This document shows positions 4,619 to 5,172 of a DNA stretch of 5,172 bases, piece by piece (within the stretch, counting starts at the first letter, position 1; each line of letters begins with the position of its first letter). The notes under the pieces are model-generated. The model made no database searches and was not told the origin of the DNA. It saw only the letters and a program-made list of their open reading frames with translations. Source of the stretch: JBFWNZ01 sp050250795 (GTDB lineage: Bacteria > Pseudomonadota > Alphaproteobacteria > UBA8366); the NCBI GenBank assembly GCA_050250795.1, contig JBFWNZ010000287.1, forward strand, positions 1 to 5,172. Direction: 5' to 3'. The position numbers and the translations under genes were made by a program.

Positions 4619-5172
4619 CTACCGTCCCAGAACTGCACTGACGGCCTTCGCGCCACCCCGGAAGCTCACGGCGCGTGACCGTGTGTCGGAGCTGCCCGTT
4701 GCATGCAAATCTGCTAGGGCATCGCGAAGGCGAACTAGCCGCACTTTTGTCTTATTTAATGCGTCCATAACCTTCTCGTCGGCGATCTTCAGCCGAGCTG
4801 CGTGGCGGGCTGAACGAATCGCGGGATCAAGGTGACGAAGCAGGAAGTGTTCCGCTCGCCGAGCCTCGGGAATGCTCGATAGGTCGTCCAATTGTTGGTG
4901 ACGCTGCGTGAGGAAGTGCGCGTGGCTGCTCTCGATCATGTCTTCGCTGCCGTGAGGGCAGCAGTTCGTATCGTTGCAGCCGAAACGCGACCTTCCACCC
5001 TTCACACCAAAGATCGCTTGGAGTTGGTCTATTTTGAAGTAGCGATCCAACTCATGCACATATGCTCGCGCACTGGCACCGCCGCCGCCTGACGGCGGCT
5101 TCCGCCAATCCGCAGCCTTGAAAGTCTCCTTCTGCCCGACACCATGACTAATCCCACCCACGGCGCCAAACG
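4619..5172 (-). CDS. Uncharacterised protein with a C-x4-CC-x-H cluster, coupled to the antitoxin; 5' end outside the window
   Basis: I do not recognise this protein. The frame is open from the right edge of the window (Phe-Gly-Ala before the GTG at 5161), so the gene probably begins outside and only its C-terminal 184 or so residues are seen. Numbering from GTG 5161: a GGISHGVG stretch (2-9), a Gly-rich linker (24-28), KIDQLQAIFGVKGG (43-56), a cluster GCNDTNCCPHG (61-71) with Cys62, Cys67, Cys68 and His70 that could bind metal, then a His- and Arg-rich helical region (80-125) and a probable amphipathic helix or coiled coil (about 130-153). There is no signal peptide or membrane segment in the visible part. 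Its TAG stop overlaps the alternative GTG start of the antitoxin by one base, so it is almost certainly in the same operon. Coding is supported by the coupling and by an uninterrupted frame; function is unknown. Confidence 0.75.
   Translation of the reverse strand, partial: FGAVGGISHGVGQKETFKAADWRKPPSGGGGASARAYVHELDRYFKIDQLQAIFGVKGGRSRFGCNDTNCCPHGSEDMIESSHAHFLTQRHQQLDDLSSIPEARRAEHFLLRHLDPAIRSARHAARLKIADEKVMDALNKTKVRLVRLRDALADLHATGSSDTRSRAVSFRGGAKAVSAVLGR

Noticed and set aside
4892..5092. + strand ORF of 66 codons within the unknown coupled gene
   Set aside because: Antisense shadow; the - strand frame is uninterrupted and coupled to the antitoxin.

Overview
The window reads as chromosomal DNA of a GC-rich alphaproteobacterium. 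The main evidence is a Rhodobacter-type phosphatidylethanolamine N-methyltransferase (PmtA-like). The left two thirds is roughly 70% GC in the lines I sampled, with Shine-Dalgarno sites in front of two genes. The genus cannot be fixed from the sequence alone.

Left part (1-3208), ordinary-looking chromosome. A class III PLP-dependent aminotransferase, related to glutamate-1-semialdehyde aminomutase but with a hydrophobic, possibly membrane-anchoring N-terminus, is on the + strand (36-1724). It converges on two - strand genes: pmtA-like (2486-3208) and, downstream of it, a polytopic membrane protein resembling the Mpo1/DUF962 family (1750-2376). A strong hairpin (1708-1737) sits in the convergent gap, with the aminotransferase stop codon in its loop. 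PmtA makes phosphatidylcholine precursors at the membrane, and the Mpo1 family acts on 2-hydroxy fatty acids. A membrane-lipid theme for the pair is therefore reasonable but inferred.

Middle (3209-3729), about 520 bases with no convincing gene. It holds the pmtA ribosome binding site and upstream region, with two adjacent perfect 10-bp palindromes and a third imperfect one. It also holds several hairpins and a short imperfect direct repeat. Composition begins to change here.

Right part (3730-5172), lower GC (53-58% in sampled lines) and accessory in character. It is a tight - strand operon: an uncharacterised protein cut by the right edge of the window, then an Xre/MbcA/ParS-type antitoxin, then a RES-domain toxin. 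Stop and start codons overlap or lie 2 bases apart. Xre-RES is a known type II toxin-antitoxin class whose toxins attack NAD+ or use it for ADP-ribosylation. The coupled upstream gene, with its C-x4-CC-x-H cluster, is the least explained part of the window. No tRNA, rRNA, CRISPR array, transposase or integrase was seen.
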